Below are positions 26,111 to 35,077 of a stretch of 64,000 nucleotides of DNA, piece after piece; within the stretch, counting starts at the first letter, position 1; each line of letters starts with the position of its first letter. Source of the stretch: Pedobacter mendelii (lineage in GTDB: Bacteria; Bacteroidota; Bacteroidia; Sphingobacteriales; Sphingobacteriaceae); the NCBI RefSeq assembly GCF_014635725.1, contig NZ_BMDJ01000002.1, positions 558,001 to 622,000 on the forward strand. Reading direction: 5' to 3'. The translations under genes were made by a program, and so were the position numbers. The notes beneath the pieces are model-generated. The model ran no database searches, was not told the DNA's origin, and saw only the letters and a list, made by a program, of their open reading frames with translations.

Positions 26111-29100
26111 CTAACTCAATAAGCCCAGCAACTCCTTCTTTGTTAAATTCTTAAATATACCGCCTTCACTCTGAATCAAATCTTTTACCAAATCCTTTTT
26201 AACAGCCTGCAGTCTCATAATTTTTTCTTCGATTGTATCCGGGCAAATTAACCGAACAGCCATTACGTTTTTATGCTGACCAATGCGATAAACTCTATCT
26301 ATCGCCTGATTTTCTACTGCTGGATTCCACCATGGATCGACTAAAAAAACATAATCTGCTGCAGTTAGGTTTAAGCCAATTCCACCTGCTTTTAAACTGA
26401 TTAAGAAAACAGGAATATCATCATTGTTTTGAAATGATTGCACTACTTCCTGTCTTTTTTTAGTTTGTCCGGTTAAATACTCATATTTTAAACCTTTTCT
26501 TTCCAGTTGTTTCTTAATTAAATCTAGCATAGTTACAAACTGTGAAAACACTAATATTTTATGATTACCAGCTTTGGATTCAATTTGTTCCATTAAAACA
26601 TCAATTTTTGATGAAGCCTGCAAATAAGATTTTCCATCAGCCAACAAAGCTGCAGAATTACAAATTTGTCTTAACCTGGTAATACTTTTTAAAACGTGCA
26701 TTGAACTTTTAGGCAATTCATTTTCAGTTTTACCTAAAATATAATCCTGAATTTCTTTTTTATTTGCCTCGTAAACCTCGCGCTGCTCCTCTCCCATTTC
26801 GCAGTACAAAATAATTTCAGTTTTATCTGGCAATTCTTTTGCAACCTGCTCTTTTGTTCTTCTTAAAACAAACGGACGAATCTTTTTCTGTAATTCTGTT
26901 GCTCGCCTACTATCCTTAAATTGATCAATCGGGGTAGAATATAAATCGGCAAATTGTTGCTTACTCCCAAATAAACCCGGACAGGCAAAGGATAATTGTC
27001 CGTATAAATCGAAAGTATTATTTTCTACAGGCGTTCCTGTAAGTGCAACCTTATTCCTGGATTGTAACATTCTAACGGTTTTGTAACGCTGCGATTCAGG
27101 GTTTTTAATATTTTGCGATTCATCTAAGAAAATATAATTGAAACGATAGTCTTTTAAGAAACGAACGTCAGAAAGCAATGTTCCGTAGGAAGTTAAAATG
27201 ATTTCAAATTGATTGAAATCATCAATATTTTTAACCCTTTCGGCACCATAAATTGTCTTTACTTTTATAGATGGCGCAAACTTTTCTACTTCTGCTTTCC
27301 AGTTAAAAATTAAAGAAGCTGGAACAACAACCAGATTGACATTGTGCTTAACTTTTTCTCGCTGGGTCAAAATAAATGCCAGAATCTGGATGGTTTTCCC
27401 AAGCCCCATATCATCAGCCAGTATCGAACCGAAGTTAAAATCATCCAGAAAATTCAATCTGTTTAAACCATCTTTTTGGTAATGGCGGAGTGTTGCTTTT
27501 AACGTTTTTGGAATTTCGACCTTCTGTACAGCATCAATTCCTTCAAATTTCTGCTTAAAGTTTTTAAGTTCATTCTGCACCTCACCATTGAGCAAGGCAT
27601 CTTCGTATAAATCGTTTATCGAAGCATATTTTATTTTGTGAGTTAGTAAATTATCATCAACAATTTCACCTGCGCTAAAATAATCTGTAAATCTGTTAAT
27701 CCATTCTTCAGGCAAAATACCTTGTGTACCGTCATCAAGCGTAACAAACTTACTTTTGTTTCTGATGGATTTATGGAGGTGTTTCAGTGCAACTTTTTGT
27801 TTACCAAACTTTACCTCAACTTTGGTTTCGAACCAATCTGTTCCGCTTAAAACTTCAATATTAATTTCAGCTTTATTCTGATTTAACTTATTATTCTTTA
27901 GCTGATTGAAACCTAAAATATGAATATCCTTGCTCCTCCAGGATTCAAAAGCATCAAGAAACCATAATTCCTCCAAAAATCGTTTTCGGTGCAAATAAAA
28001 AGAATCGTTGGTTTCCTGCTCGTAAAAAAAGGGATGCTGCTTTATAATTTCTCCTATAAATTGTAATTCTGCTTCCTCATCACGATGTAGTGTAAACAGA
28101 TTTCCTAATTTATCTTGTGCCTGAATTTTCTTTTTTGATAAGACCGGGATTTCCAAATTACCGTAGCGCATCACTGGAGTAATCAAAATAAAATCTTCAG
28201 ATTCGGAAAGGTAAACCAGCTTTTCATTTTCCAAATCGAAGCCCTTTTCTTCGATTTGTTTAGGCGTTGCGGGTTTCAGGTAAGAATAATCTACATGAAT
28301 ATTACCTTCAAGCTGGATGAGTATATTTTTCTGAAATTCGGGATATTTACTTTTGTGGATAACCAAACGATTACTTTGTTTGATAAAAAAACCAATTGCT
28401 TTAACCACATCTGCTCTTGCTAGTAAATAAAGCTGATCTTTAAGTTGAACAAAATAATTGTACCTGATAAAAAGATTATCAAGGGAATATGAATTTCCAT
28501 TTATAATTAACCTGCCACTAATCTCAAAAAAATCATCTTTCTGATTTACATTAAGACGTAAATCAACATCAAGAATATAAAGCTGAACAGGAATTATGGA
28601 GGATGCCTGAATGGTTGCAGAAACCTTACTATCGTGCAGGTAGACCGGAATATTTAAGGGATTTTTAGCAATTGCTTTTAAAGCAGCCAATTCCAAATCC
28701 ATTTGTTCGGTGGCAAAATTATTTTGAAATTTCGCTATTCCACTATAATATTTAAGCTCTGAGGTATCTTCTGTTTTAAAAATTAAATCTGCAGGGTTAA
28801 TCGTTTTAAAAGGATTTTTCGCTTTACCACTTTTGGTTGTTTTAGCCTCAAACAGCTCAATATTTAAATTATTGTAATATCGATGCTGACCTAAAACTAA
28901 AATCAAACTATGATTATCTTGCTTTAATGATGAGGTTATTCTATTCTGCTCAGGCAGTAAAGCGGCCTCAAGATTTTGCCTGGCTTCGGTATTAAAAGCC
29001 TGTAAAGCAGCAATTTTTGGTTTTATTGTTAAAGAGTTTTGCTCTATTTTAAGACTAAAAAGCGCATCAAGATTTTTTTCATTTTCCAGTCCATAGTCAA

Positions 29101-29494
29101 CAGCAACTTTTGTAAGTTTCTGTTTGCGAAGGTTTTCATCAAAGAAAATCAATAAATCCTCACGTTGTAAAATATTATATAAAACCTGTGCCTGATGTTC
29201 GCAAAGTTTGTTTTTAGGTGCATCGCAACGACAGGAAATTTTAACGGCATTTACCTGCTGTTGAACCTGAATAATTGGAAAAGGCAAACCAGATGATTCA
29301 TAACTGAAAGCACCAAAATCTATTTCAATCTGCTCGGGATAAATATTAAAAAATCCTTTTGTATCGGTATGAATTTGTTGATTAAGATGTTTAAGAATAA
29401 ATAAATTACTCAGGTTCTTGAGATTAAAATCCTTTAATATATAATCGTAAGGATTTATTGCATTCGCTTCTAACCTTGAGTTTTCTTCATTCAT
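26111..29494 (-). CDS. SWIM-domain SNF2-family DEAD/DEAH helicase
   Basis: Large ATP-dependent DNA translocase of 1127 aa. An N-terminal SWIM zinc finger (CRCDAPKNKLCEHQ, near residue 100) is followed by a long beta-rich region, then the SNF2 core: DDMGLGKT (Walker A, about 694), LDESQ (motif II, about 789), LTGTPVENN (motif III), GGIGLNLTAAD (motif V) and DRVYRIGQ (motif VI, about 1069). Motif II reads DESQ rather than DEAQ or DEAH. Proteins of this type remodel nucleoprotein complexes; the cellular role in Bacteroidota is not known. It is a single gene. Confidence 0.93.
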   Translation of the reverse strand: MNEENSRLEANAINPYDYILKDFNLKNLSNLFILKHLNQQIHTDTKGFFNIYPEQIEIDFGAFSYESSGLPFPIIQVQQQVNAVKISCRCDAPKNKLCEHQAQVLYNILQREDLLIFFDENLRKQKLTKVAVDYGLENEKNLDALFSLKIEQNSLTIKPKIAALQAFNTEARQNLEAALLPEQNRITSSLKQDNHSLILVLGQHRYYNNLNIELFEAKTTKSGKAKNPFKTINPADLIFKTEDTSELKYYSGIAKFQNNFATEQMDLELAALKAIAKNPLNIPVYLHDSKVSATIQASSIIPVQLYILDVDLRLNVNQKDDFFEISGRLIINGNSYSLDNLFIRYNYFVQLKDQLYLLARADVVKAIGFFIKQSNRLVIHKSKYPEFQKNILIQLEGNIHVDYSYLKPATPKQIEEKGFDLENEKLVYLSESEDFILITPVMRYGNLEIPVLSKKKIQAQDKLGNLFTLHRDEEAELQFIGEIIKQHPFFYEQETNDSFYLHRKRFLEELWFLDAFESWRSKDIHILGFNQLKNNKLNQNKAEINIEVLSGTDWFETKVEVKFGKQKVALKHLHKSIRNKSKFVTLDDGTQGILPEEWINRFTDYFSAGEIVDDNLLTHKIKYASINDLYEDALLNGEVQNELKNFKQKFEGIDAVQKVEIPKTLKATLRHYQKDGLNRLNFLDDFNFGSILADDMGLGKTIQILAFILTQREKVKHNVNLVVVPASLIFNWKAEVEKFAPSIKVKTIYGAERVKNIDDFNQFEIILTSYGTLLSDVRFLKDYRFNYIFLDESQNIKNPESQRYKTVRMLQSRNKVALTGTPVENNTFDLYGQLSFACPGLFGSKQQFADLYSTPIDQFKDSRRATELQKKIRPFVLRRTKEQVAKELPDKTEIILYCEMGEEQREVYEANKKEIQDYILGKTENELPKSSMHVLKSITRLRQICNSAALLADGKSYLQASSKIDVLMEQIESKAGNHKILVFSQFVTMLDLIKKQLERKGLKYEYLTGQTKKRQEVVQSFQNNDDIPVFLISLKAGGIGLNLTAADYVFLVDPWWNPAVENQAIDRVYRIGQHKNVMAVRLICPDTIEEKIMRLQAVKKDLVKDLIQSEGGIFKNLTKKELLGLLS

Positions 29495-29528
29495 TTATAG
29501 CAATATAATAAGATTATAAATTAACAAA

Positions 29529-30389
29529 TTAGATGGCCAATTTAATATTTGCAATAACATCAGCCATTACTTCTGTCGATTTCAAAATTTTATAGTGCCC
29601 AGCATCTTTGTAAGCTTTGGAGATAACCGAACGGTGTTTATCAAGAAATTCTGTTAAATAGACATAAGGTGAAATGTGGTCTTCTTTATCATAGGCCAAA
29701 AAATGATTAATTTTACCATTTAATTTATAGAGTTCAGTTAGATTGAAATAATCTACATTAACAGGAAATTCGGCATTAAAATTTTTAAAGAAATTTTCCT
29801 TAGCCGATACACTGATATTAACTAAATCCATGCTTTGCTCAAAGTTTTCTTTTAACCTGATTAAAGGTGCAATGCTAATTAATAATTTGGGGTTTATTTC
29901 TGCCTCCTGAATGGCAATTACATTGGCCATACCACCTAAAGAGTGGCCGATGATAAAATCGGGAACTGCATGATTTGCTGTTATCGATTTTACTGATTCT
30001 GCATATAGCATCAGATTGGAGAAGTCAGATTCGGAACTTCCATTTCCAGGTGCATCGAAGGCGATAATTTCTACATCTTCAATTTTTTGCAGTTCAATAA
30101 TCAGCTCAAAAAAATCTGCCGCTTTTGATGCCCAACCATGTGTGAGCAAAATTTTGATTTTCCCATTTCCCCAACTAAAACAATTAATTATAAGTTCGCC
30201 ACCTGTAAAATAAGTGTCTGTTACGTTTAGCTTAAACTGCTTAGATGATGTTAAAAGTTGTTCCTGATGCAACCTCAAAGGTATTTTCGGAGAATAAAAA
30301 ATAAACTCACGAATTAGATTTGGAGCATCCTCATGCTTAATATCGGTAGAGATTTTAAGCTCATTAATAATTTTCTTAAGCCTTTTCAA
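29529..30389 (-). CDS. Alpha/beta hydrolase
   Basis: Soluble 286-aa serine hydrolase. It has an oxyanion-hole region LLTHGWASKAADF, the nucleophile elbow GHSLGG and a C-terminal catalytic His in DAGHYKI. No signal peptide. Substrate unknown; probably an esterase or lipase-like enzyme. It starts 15 nt after the neighbouring gene, so it may be cotranscribed with the MazG-like gene upstream. Confidence 0.85.
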   Translation of the reverse strand: MKRLKKIINELKISTDIKHEDAPNLIREFIFYSPKIPLRLHQEQLLTSSKQFKLNVTDTYFTGGELIINCFSWGNGKIKILLTHGWASKAADFFELIIELQKIEDVEIIAFDAPGNGSSESDFSNLMLYAESVKSITANHAVPDFIIGHSLGGMANVIAIQEAEINPKLLISIAPLIRLKENFEQSMDLVNISVSAKENFFKNFNAEFPVNVDYFNLTELYKLNGKINHFLAYDKEDHISPYVYLTEFLDKHRSVISKAYKDAGHYKILKSTEVMADVIANIKLAI

Positions 30390-30404
30390 TCTCTTAATTT
30401 TAAA

Positions 30405-30872
30405 TTAAACTAATAAGCTTTTTAAATCTGCAGGAGAATAGTTCACCGATTTCAAAGTTTTATCATCAGACTTTCTGAAAACCAAAAACAACCCATCAAC
30501 TTCTTTATAGTAAGATTCAGTTTTGTCTTTATCCAAATAAAATTGAATGGTTTGTTCGGCTTCTTCTACAGTTTTACAAGCCTTACTCATGTTCGAACGG
30601 TGAACTTCATCAAACAAAGTTTTAAATTTTTTGCCCAATCCAAATTCGTGAATTGCACCCGCTAAAACGTATTGCAAATCGCAAAGCGCATCGGCAACTT
30701 CAACTAAATCATCGTTTTCAACTGCCTCCTGTAATTCCTTTAATTCTTCTGCCAAAAGCGAAATGCGAAGGTTTGCACGTTGTTTTGAAGGTATAACAGG
30801 GGATTCTAATATTGGATGTTTAAATGTTGTGTGAAATTCGGCAACTTGATTTAGTGAATTAGTTTCTTGCAT
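30405..30872 (-). CDS. MazG-like / PRA-PH fold NTP pyrophosphohydrolase
   Basis: All-alpha pyrophosphohydrolase of 155 aa. The metal-binding pattern EELKELQ...EVADALCDLQYV (ExxE plus ExxD) is clear. Such enzymes hydrolyse non-canonical or excess nucleoside triphosphates. ATG 30872 (MQETNSLNQ) is chosen; the TTG at 30899 sits inside the promoter -7 box and would be upstream of the likely transcription start. Confidence 0.85.
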   Translation of the reverse strand: MQETNSLNQVAEFHTTFKHPILESPVIPSKQRANLRISLLAEELKELQEAVENDDLVEVADALCDLQYVLAGAIHEFGLGKKFKTLFDEVHRSNMSKACKTVEEAEQTIQFYLDKDKTESYYKEVDGLFLVFRKSDDKTLKSVNYSPADLKSLLV

Positions 30873-30896
30873 AATAATGTCTGGTTTATAAAGCGA

Positions 30897-30925
30897 CAAA
30901 GTTAAAAATATTGTTTGATTGTCAA
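30897..30925 (-). promoter_or_regulatory. Probable promoter of the MazG-like gene
   Basis: On the minus strand, TTGAC (30925-30921) is followed by TAACTTTG (30904-30897), matching the TAnnTTTG -7 box with a spacing close to 18 nt. It gives a short leader before ATG 30872. Confidence 0.65.
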
Positions 30926-30943
30926 CTGAAAACTGTCAGCTGA

Positions 30944-31657
30944 TCACTTCTTCTCCCGAACAATTTTGAAAAATTCTTCACGGTATGTATCACCTATCGG
31001 GATTGATTGTTCACCAATGTAAAGTATATTTCCATCAATCATTTTAATTTTTTCGAGTGAAATAATATAAGATTTATGAACCCTATAAAACGGCGGGTGT
31101 GGCAACTGCGTTTCCAGCTCTCGCAAGGCCTGATAAGTTACAATTCGTTGATTGGCAGTGTAAACTGAAACATAGTTTTTTAAACCCTCTATATATAAAA
31201 TCTCATTGTAATTTACCTTGATAAATTTATTCTTGGTATCGCCTTTTATGAAAATAAAATCGCTGGTTTGATTGGTTTGTTGAGCAACTTCTTGCTGTGT
31301 TGGCGATATAGTTTGTTGTGCTTTTTGTGCTGCCTTATAAAACCTTTCGTACGAAATTGGTTTTAAAAGATAATCTACAACATCTAAATCAAAACCATCT
31401 AAAGCATATTCCGGGTAGGCCGTTGTTAAAATTACTTTACACTTATCGCCACAAATTTTTAAAAACTGAATGCCTGTTAATTCAGGCATCTGAATATCTA
31501 GAAAAACCAAATCAACCTTTCCTTCTTGTACCATACTCAATGCCTCGAAAGCATTAGTTGTTGTACCAACCAATTCTAAAAAAGGTGTTTTGTTAATAAA
31601 TGTGGCAATAATATCAGAAGCATAAGCCTCATCATCAACAGCAAGGCAGCGAATCAT
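30944..31657 (-). CDS. LytTR-family response regulator
   Basis: DNA-binding response regulator of 237 aa. The receiver domain (residues 1-120) has the acidic pair VDDE and phosphoacceptor Asp54 (VFLDIQMPELTG), and a C-terminal LytTR domain (about 140-237) ends in IPIGDTYREEFF. Its start overlaps the histidine-kinase stop by 4 nt, so both are translated together as a LytS/LytR-type two-component system. Target genes are unknown. Confidence 0.95.
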   Translation of the reverse strand: MIRCLAVDDEAYASDIIATFINKTPFLELVGTTTNAFEALSMVQEGKVDLVFLDIQMPELTGIQFLKICGDKCKVILTTAYPEYALDGFDLDVVDYLLKPISYERFYKAAQKAQQTISPTQQEVAQQTNQTSDFIFIKGDTKNKFIKVNYNEILYIEGLKNYVSVYTANQRIVTYQALRELETQLPHPPFYRVHKSYIISLEKIKMIDGNILYIGEQSIPIGDTYREEFFKIVREKK

Positions 31658-32661
31658 AAATTTAATATTAATGTTGTTTTATAAGTATTTCCGTTATTTG
31701 AAATTAGTAACTCATGCTTTTCAGGATAAATTAAATCTAATCTTCGGTGAATATTTATTAGACCAACACCACTCGAATGGTCTTTCTGTGCATGGCTAAT
31801 TTTATTACTAACTTCAAAACTCAATCGTTTATTTAAAACTTTTAACCTAATTCGAACAGGTTGGTTTTTATCATTTACAACACCATGTTTAAAGGCATTT
31901 TCTACAAAAGGAATTAAAACCAGGGCAGCAATCTTTTGATACAGAATGCCTTCAGTAGTAAAATCGACATAAAATTTTGGCTCAAAGCGCATTTTAAAAA
32001 GTTCTATATAACTTTCAAGGTAATTAATTTCCTTTGCTAAACTAACCATCCCATCAGAACTTTCGTTTAAAGTATAACGCATTAAATCTGACAATCTTAA
32101 AACTGCATTTGCCAATTTATCAGAAACCGGAATAGCCAACGAATAAACATAGTTTAAGGTATTATACAAAAAGTGTGGGTTTATCTGCGATTTTAAAAAT
32201 GCAAGCTCCGACTTTACCACTTCATCCTTCAGCTTACGAGTGGCAATTTCGTTTTTATAGTTCTGCTGAATACTGTATACTGCTGCTGGAATAACGAGAA
32301 AAGCTAGACTATAGTAAATATTTTCAGAAATATATTTGGAAATAGGCGTATCACCCGAATAATTCATCATCCCAAACCATTTTAAATATAATACTTGTTC
32401 TATAGCATATCTCATTCCGATAAATAAGGCAATTGTTAGCAGGATGGCGCAGATAAGTTGTATAATCTTTCCGCGTTTTAAGAATGAAGGATAAACCCAT
32501 AAATAGCATATATAAAACTCCACTATTTGTATAAAATTCATTGATATATCAAACGCTACATGTCTTAAAGTTATGCCTTTAATTAAAACTTCTCCATAAA
32601 AGTAAGCTAGCACAACTAGCCAGCAAATTAAATGTATGAACACAATTTTAGTTTTCTTCAT
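31654..32661 (-). CDS. LytS-type sensor histidine kinase
   Basis: Membrane sensor kinase of 335 aa with four N-terminal membrane segments (within residues 7-135), a His_kinase domain with INPHFLYNTLNYV (phosphorylated His) and an ATPase domain with VPFVENAFKHG and GVGLINIHRRL. No extracytoplasmic sensor domain is apparent, so it probably senses a membrane or intramembrane signal. Partner of the overlapping LytTR regulator. Confidence 0.95.
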   Translation of the reverse strand: MKKTKIVFIHLICWLVVLAYFYGEVLIKGITLRHVAFDISMNFIQIVEFYICYLWVYPSFLKRGKIIQLICAILLTIALFIGMRYAIEQVLYLKWFGMMNYSGDTPISKYISENIYYSLAFLVIPAAVYSIQQNYKNEIATRKLKDEVVKSELAFLKSQINPHFLYNTLNYVYSLAIPVSDKLANAVLRLSDLMRYTLNESSDGMVSLAKEINYLESYIELFKMRFEPKFYVDFTTEGILYQKIAALVLIPFVENAFKHGVVNDKNQPVRIRLKVLNKRLSFEVSNKISHAQKDHSSGVGLINIHRRLDLIYPEKHELLISNNGNTYKTTLILNL

Positions 32662-32754
32662 GTGATAAAACTATATAAAGCATTTCTGTTTGCATATTTT
32701 GTTATTCCAAACTGCAGTTAAATTATCCCAACGGTTCATTTTTCGATATTAAAA

Positions 32755-33237
32755 TTATAGTATAAGCAACATCCACACATTGCAGGCAAAATGGCCCGAA
32801 TTTCCTAGTGGCGATTCGAGTTTTTTAAACCCTGCGTTTTCATACATGCCAATTGCTGTAGAAAGTTCAGGAAAAGATTCTAGGTAAACTTTGTTGTAAC
32901 CGAAATGCTGGGCAGACTCAATACTTTTTTGCATCAGCATTTTACCAATTCCTTTTCCTCGTGAAGCTGCAGACAGGTAAAACTTAACCAATTCTACACA
33001 GCTTTCTGGTAAACCATCTGTTGGGTAAATGCCGCAACCGCCAAGCAGCACGCCATCTTCTTCGGCTAGCCAATAAACAGAACCTTCCTTCTTAAAAACT
33101 TCAGATAAATAATCCGTCGTCGGATCGGTATAAACTGTGCCTGGTTTATCAATTTTAAATTCCCTGAAAATTACGCGGATTAAATCTGCTAACTCCTGAT
33201 TATCTTTTTCTTCTATTTTTCTGATTTGAATGCTCAT
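32755..33237 (-). CDS. GNAT-family N-acetyltransferase
   Basis: A 160-aa acetyl-CoA dependent transferase. Motif A RGKGIGKMLMQKSIE binds CoA; GFKKLESPLG and the N-terminal strand IQIRKIEEKDNQELADLIR fit the fold. ATG 33237 (MSIQIRKIEEK) is preferred to 33264. Substrate unknown. A consensus -7 box lies at 33297-33304. Confidence 0.88.
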   Translation of the reverse strand: MSIQIRKIEEKDNQELADLIRVIFREFKIDKPGTVYTDPTTDYLSEVFKKEGSVYWLAEEDGVLLGGCGIYPTDGLPESCVELVKFYLSAASRGKGIGKMLMQKSIESAQHFGYNKVYLESFPELSTAIGMYENAGFKKLESPLGNSGHFACNVWMLLIL

Positions 33238-33296
33238 GCTGATAAAAATATTGAAAGCAAACAATATAATACATATTTGATGTTAGCTTAATACAC

Positions 33297-33304
33297 CAAA
33301 GGTA
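33297..33304 (-). promoter_or_regulatory. Probable -7 element of the GNAT gene
   Basis: TACCTTTG on the minus strand (complement CAAAGGTA), matching TAnnTTTG, 60 nt upstream of ATG 33237. The -33 region is AT-rich without a clear TTTG. Confidence 0.5.
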
Positions 33305-33330
33305 CATTTACTAATATTTTAATTGAAGAC

Positions 33331-33972
33331 ATGAATCAAATATTTAGCTTATTTATACCAAAGGATAAAACATTTCAACCCCTTTTTGAAGAAGGTGCCG
33401 TAAACCTGTTCAATATTTCTGAAGCTCTGGTCCTTTTTATTCGCTCTAAAGATAAAGATGGTAAATTAAAACTTGCAAAAGAGATAAAGGCTTTAGAACT
33501 TGTTGGTGATAAAGCAACTGATAAAATTTATGAAGAATTAAATAAAAGTTTCATTGTACCTTTTGATAAACAAGATGTACATGCGTTGGCAACTAAAATT
33601 GATGATATTGCAGATGATATTCTGGCCACAGTACTTAATATGGAGCTTTATCAACTTGATACTTCAAATGAAGCTATGTTAAAGCTGGCAGAAATTATCG
33701 CAAAAATGTGCGGTGAACTAGCGAAAGCTATAAAAGAAATAAAACATTTTAAAAACAAACAGCTTATTGTAGATATCTGCCATAATGTTGGTCAGCTGGA
33801 AAGCAAAGCAGACCGACTTTACGAGCAGGCTATTTCTTTGTTGTTTGATAATGAACTGGATGCTATTTCTTTAATCAGGGAATCGGAAATTTTAAGCAGG
33901 CTGGAAAAAACGACCGATAAATGTGATGACCTGGCCAATGTAATTGAAACCATCTTTTTAAAAAATGCCTGA
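33331..33972 (+). CDS. DUF47 (PhoU-like) family protein
   Basis: All-helical 213-aa protein of the DUF47 family, related to PhoU and usually encoded next to a PiT phosphate transporter, where it is thought to regulate transport. Signatures: LEHVGDKATDKI-like segment (LELVGDKATDKIYEEL), PFDKQDVHALATKIDDIAD and LESKADRLYEQAI. Here the next gene is a small disordered protein and no PiT transporter is in the window, which is atypical. Confidence 0.85.
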   Translation: MNQIFSLFIPKDKTFQPLFEEGAVNLFNISEALVLFIRSKDKDGKLKLAKEIKALELVGDKATDKIYEELNKSFIVPFDKQDVHALATKIDDIADDILATVLNMELYQLDTSNEAMLKLAEIIAKMCGELAKAIKEIKHFKNKQLIVDICHNVGQLESKADRLYEQAISLLFDNELDAISLIRESEILSRLEKTTDKCDDLANVIETIFLKNA

Positions 33973-34012
33973 TTAAACACCATTTCCTTAAAGTTTTGAT
34001 TTAATGCAAAAC

Positions 34013-34036
34013 AAAAGGCATTTCAAAAGCCTTTAT
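34013..34036 (+). terminator. Short terminator-like hairpin after the DUF47 gene
   Basis: AAAAGGC and GCCTTTA flank a 9-nt loop. The stem is only 6 bp and the tail is weak. Confidence 0.4.
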
Positions 34037-34052
34037 AGTACAAAAGAACTTT

Positions 34053-34313
34053 ATGGAAAATCAAGAGAACAATACAGAAAAACAAAAGCCACATCCAAAA
34101 CCATCAGATGATGCGCAATCTCAAATTGAAACGATAATCCCTTCAACTGAATCAGAAGAAAGTACAACAACTAAAGTAGAAAACCAGGAAGTTAAAAACA
34201 CTGAACCTGAACAGGAACCTGCTGATAAAGTAGAAAAAGAAGAGACTAAAGAAAAACCTCAGCCAAAAAGTGAAAATGATAAAGGAGATGAAATCGAAAC
34301 GGTTAGTCCTTAA
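34053..34313 (+). CDS. Small disordered hydrophilic protein
   Basis: An 86-aa protein made almost only of Glu, Lys, Pro, Ser, Thr, Gln and Asn; predicted to be disordered. Two segments look repeated: DDAQSQIETIIPS near residue 18 and NDKGDEIETVSP at the C-terminus. There is no signal peptide. No function recognised. It lies between a DUF47 gene and an LEA-type lipoprotein; composition recalls stress-related hydrophilins, an inference only. It may also be a non-expressed frame. Confidence 0.5.
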   Translation: MENQENNTEKQKPHPKPSDDAQSQIETIIPSTESEESTTTKVENQEVKNTEPEQEPADKVEKEETKEKPQPKSENDKGDEIETVSP

Positions 34314-34371
34314 GGATTGGTTAATTATTTTCGAACTAAAATAGTTTTACTAATTTGGCGTTATGACTAAC

Positions 34372-34971
34372 ATGAAAAAGAAACTATTGCTTTGCCTTTT
34401 AACCATCTCAATGTTTGGATGTGGCATTAATAAGCAAGCTCAACAAATTAAGGCGCTAGAAGCCTGCACTTATAAAATTAAAAATGTTAACCAAATTACG
34501 CTGGCAGGAACTGATTTAAAAAGATTAATCGATCAGCAGGATTTTAATCTGGCCAGTTTACCGGGCGTTGCATTGGGTTTACTCAGAAAAGATATTCCTT
34601 TGAGGGCAAATCTTAATTTAGAGATTACAAATCCATCATCAAATCTGGCAGCAATTAATCAGTTTGAATATAAAATACTTGTTAACAATACCGATTTAGC
34701 CGAAGGCATCGTAAATCAGGCTGTTAGCATTCCACAAGGACAAACCGTTATGGTTCCTGTACAAATTGGCAGTAACATTTATGGTTTAATATCAAATGGA
34801 AATGTTTTAAATGATATTATAAAGGCAGCTCAAAAAGGTTCTAAAAGTGATGAAAAGTTAGGTTTGTTAACGATCAAAATTAAACCCACAATTATGATTG
34901 GTAACACACCGATTAAATATCCAGGTTACATTACCATAAATAAAGATATTAGCAGTAAGATTTTGTTATAG
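34372..34971 (+). CDS. LEA type 2-like lipoprotein
   Basis: A 199-aa protein with a lipoprotein signal peptide (lipobox MFGC, cysteine near residue 16) followed by an LEA14/WHy-like beta-sandwich (LNLEITNPSSNLAAINQFEYKI, then ADxV-type strands). Family members occur in bacterial envelopes and are linked to desiccation or stress, but the role here is unknown. ATG 34372 (MKKKLLLC) gives a typical signal peptide; the ATG at 34363 adds MTN. Confidence 0.75.
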   Translation: MKKKLLLCLLTISMFGCGINKQAQQIKALEACTYKIKNVNQITLAGTDLKRLIDQQDFNLASLPGVALGLLRKDIPLRANLNLEITNPSSNLAAINQFEYKILVNNTDLAEGIVNQAVSIPQGQTVMVPVQIGSNIYGLISNGNVLNDIIKAAQKGSKSDEKLGLLTIKIKPTIMIGNTPIKYPGYITINKDISSKILL

Positions 34972-34977
34972 ATATTT

Positions 34978-35036
34978 AAAAAAAGGGCTATTAATGCATT
35001 AAAATTCTTAATGTATTTGTTAATACCCCTTTTTTT
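34978..35036. terminator. Bidirectional terminator between convergent genes
   Basis: An A-run plus GGG-TATTAATGCATTAA pairs imperfectly with TTAATG...TTAATACCCC plus a T-run. It serves the LEA-type gene (plus) and the S41 protease (minus), whose stops face each other. Confidence 0.75.
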
Positions 35037-35077
35037 AAAAACTTGTATCAAATATACCTTTTGTCACCCTTTTATAT

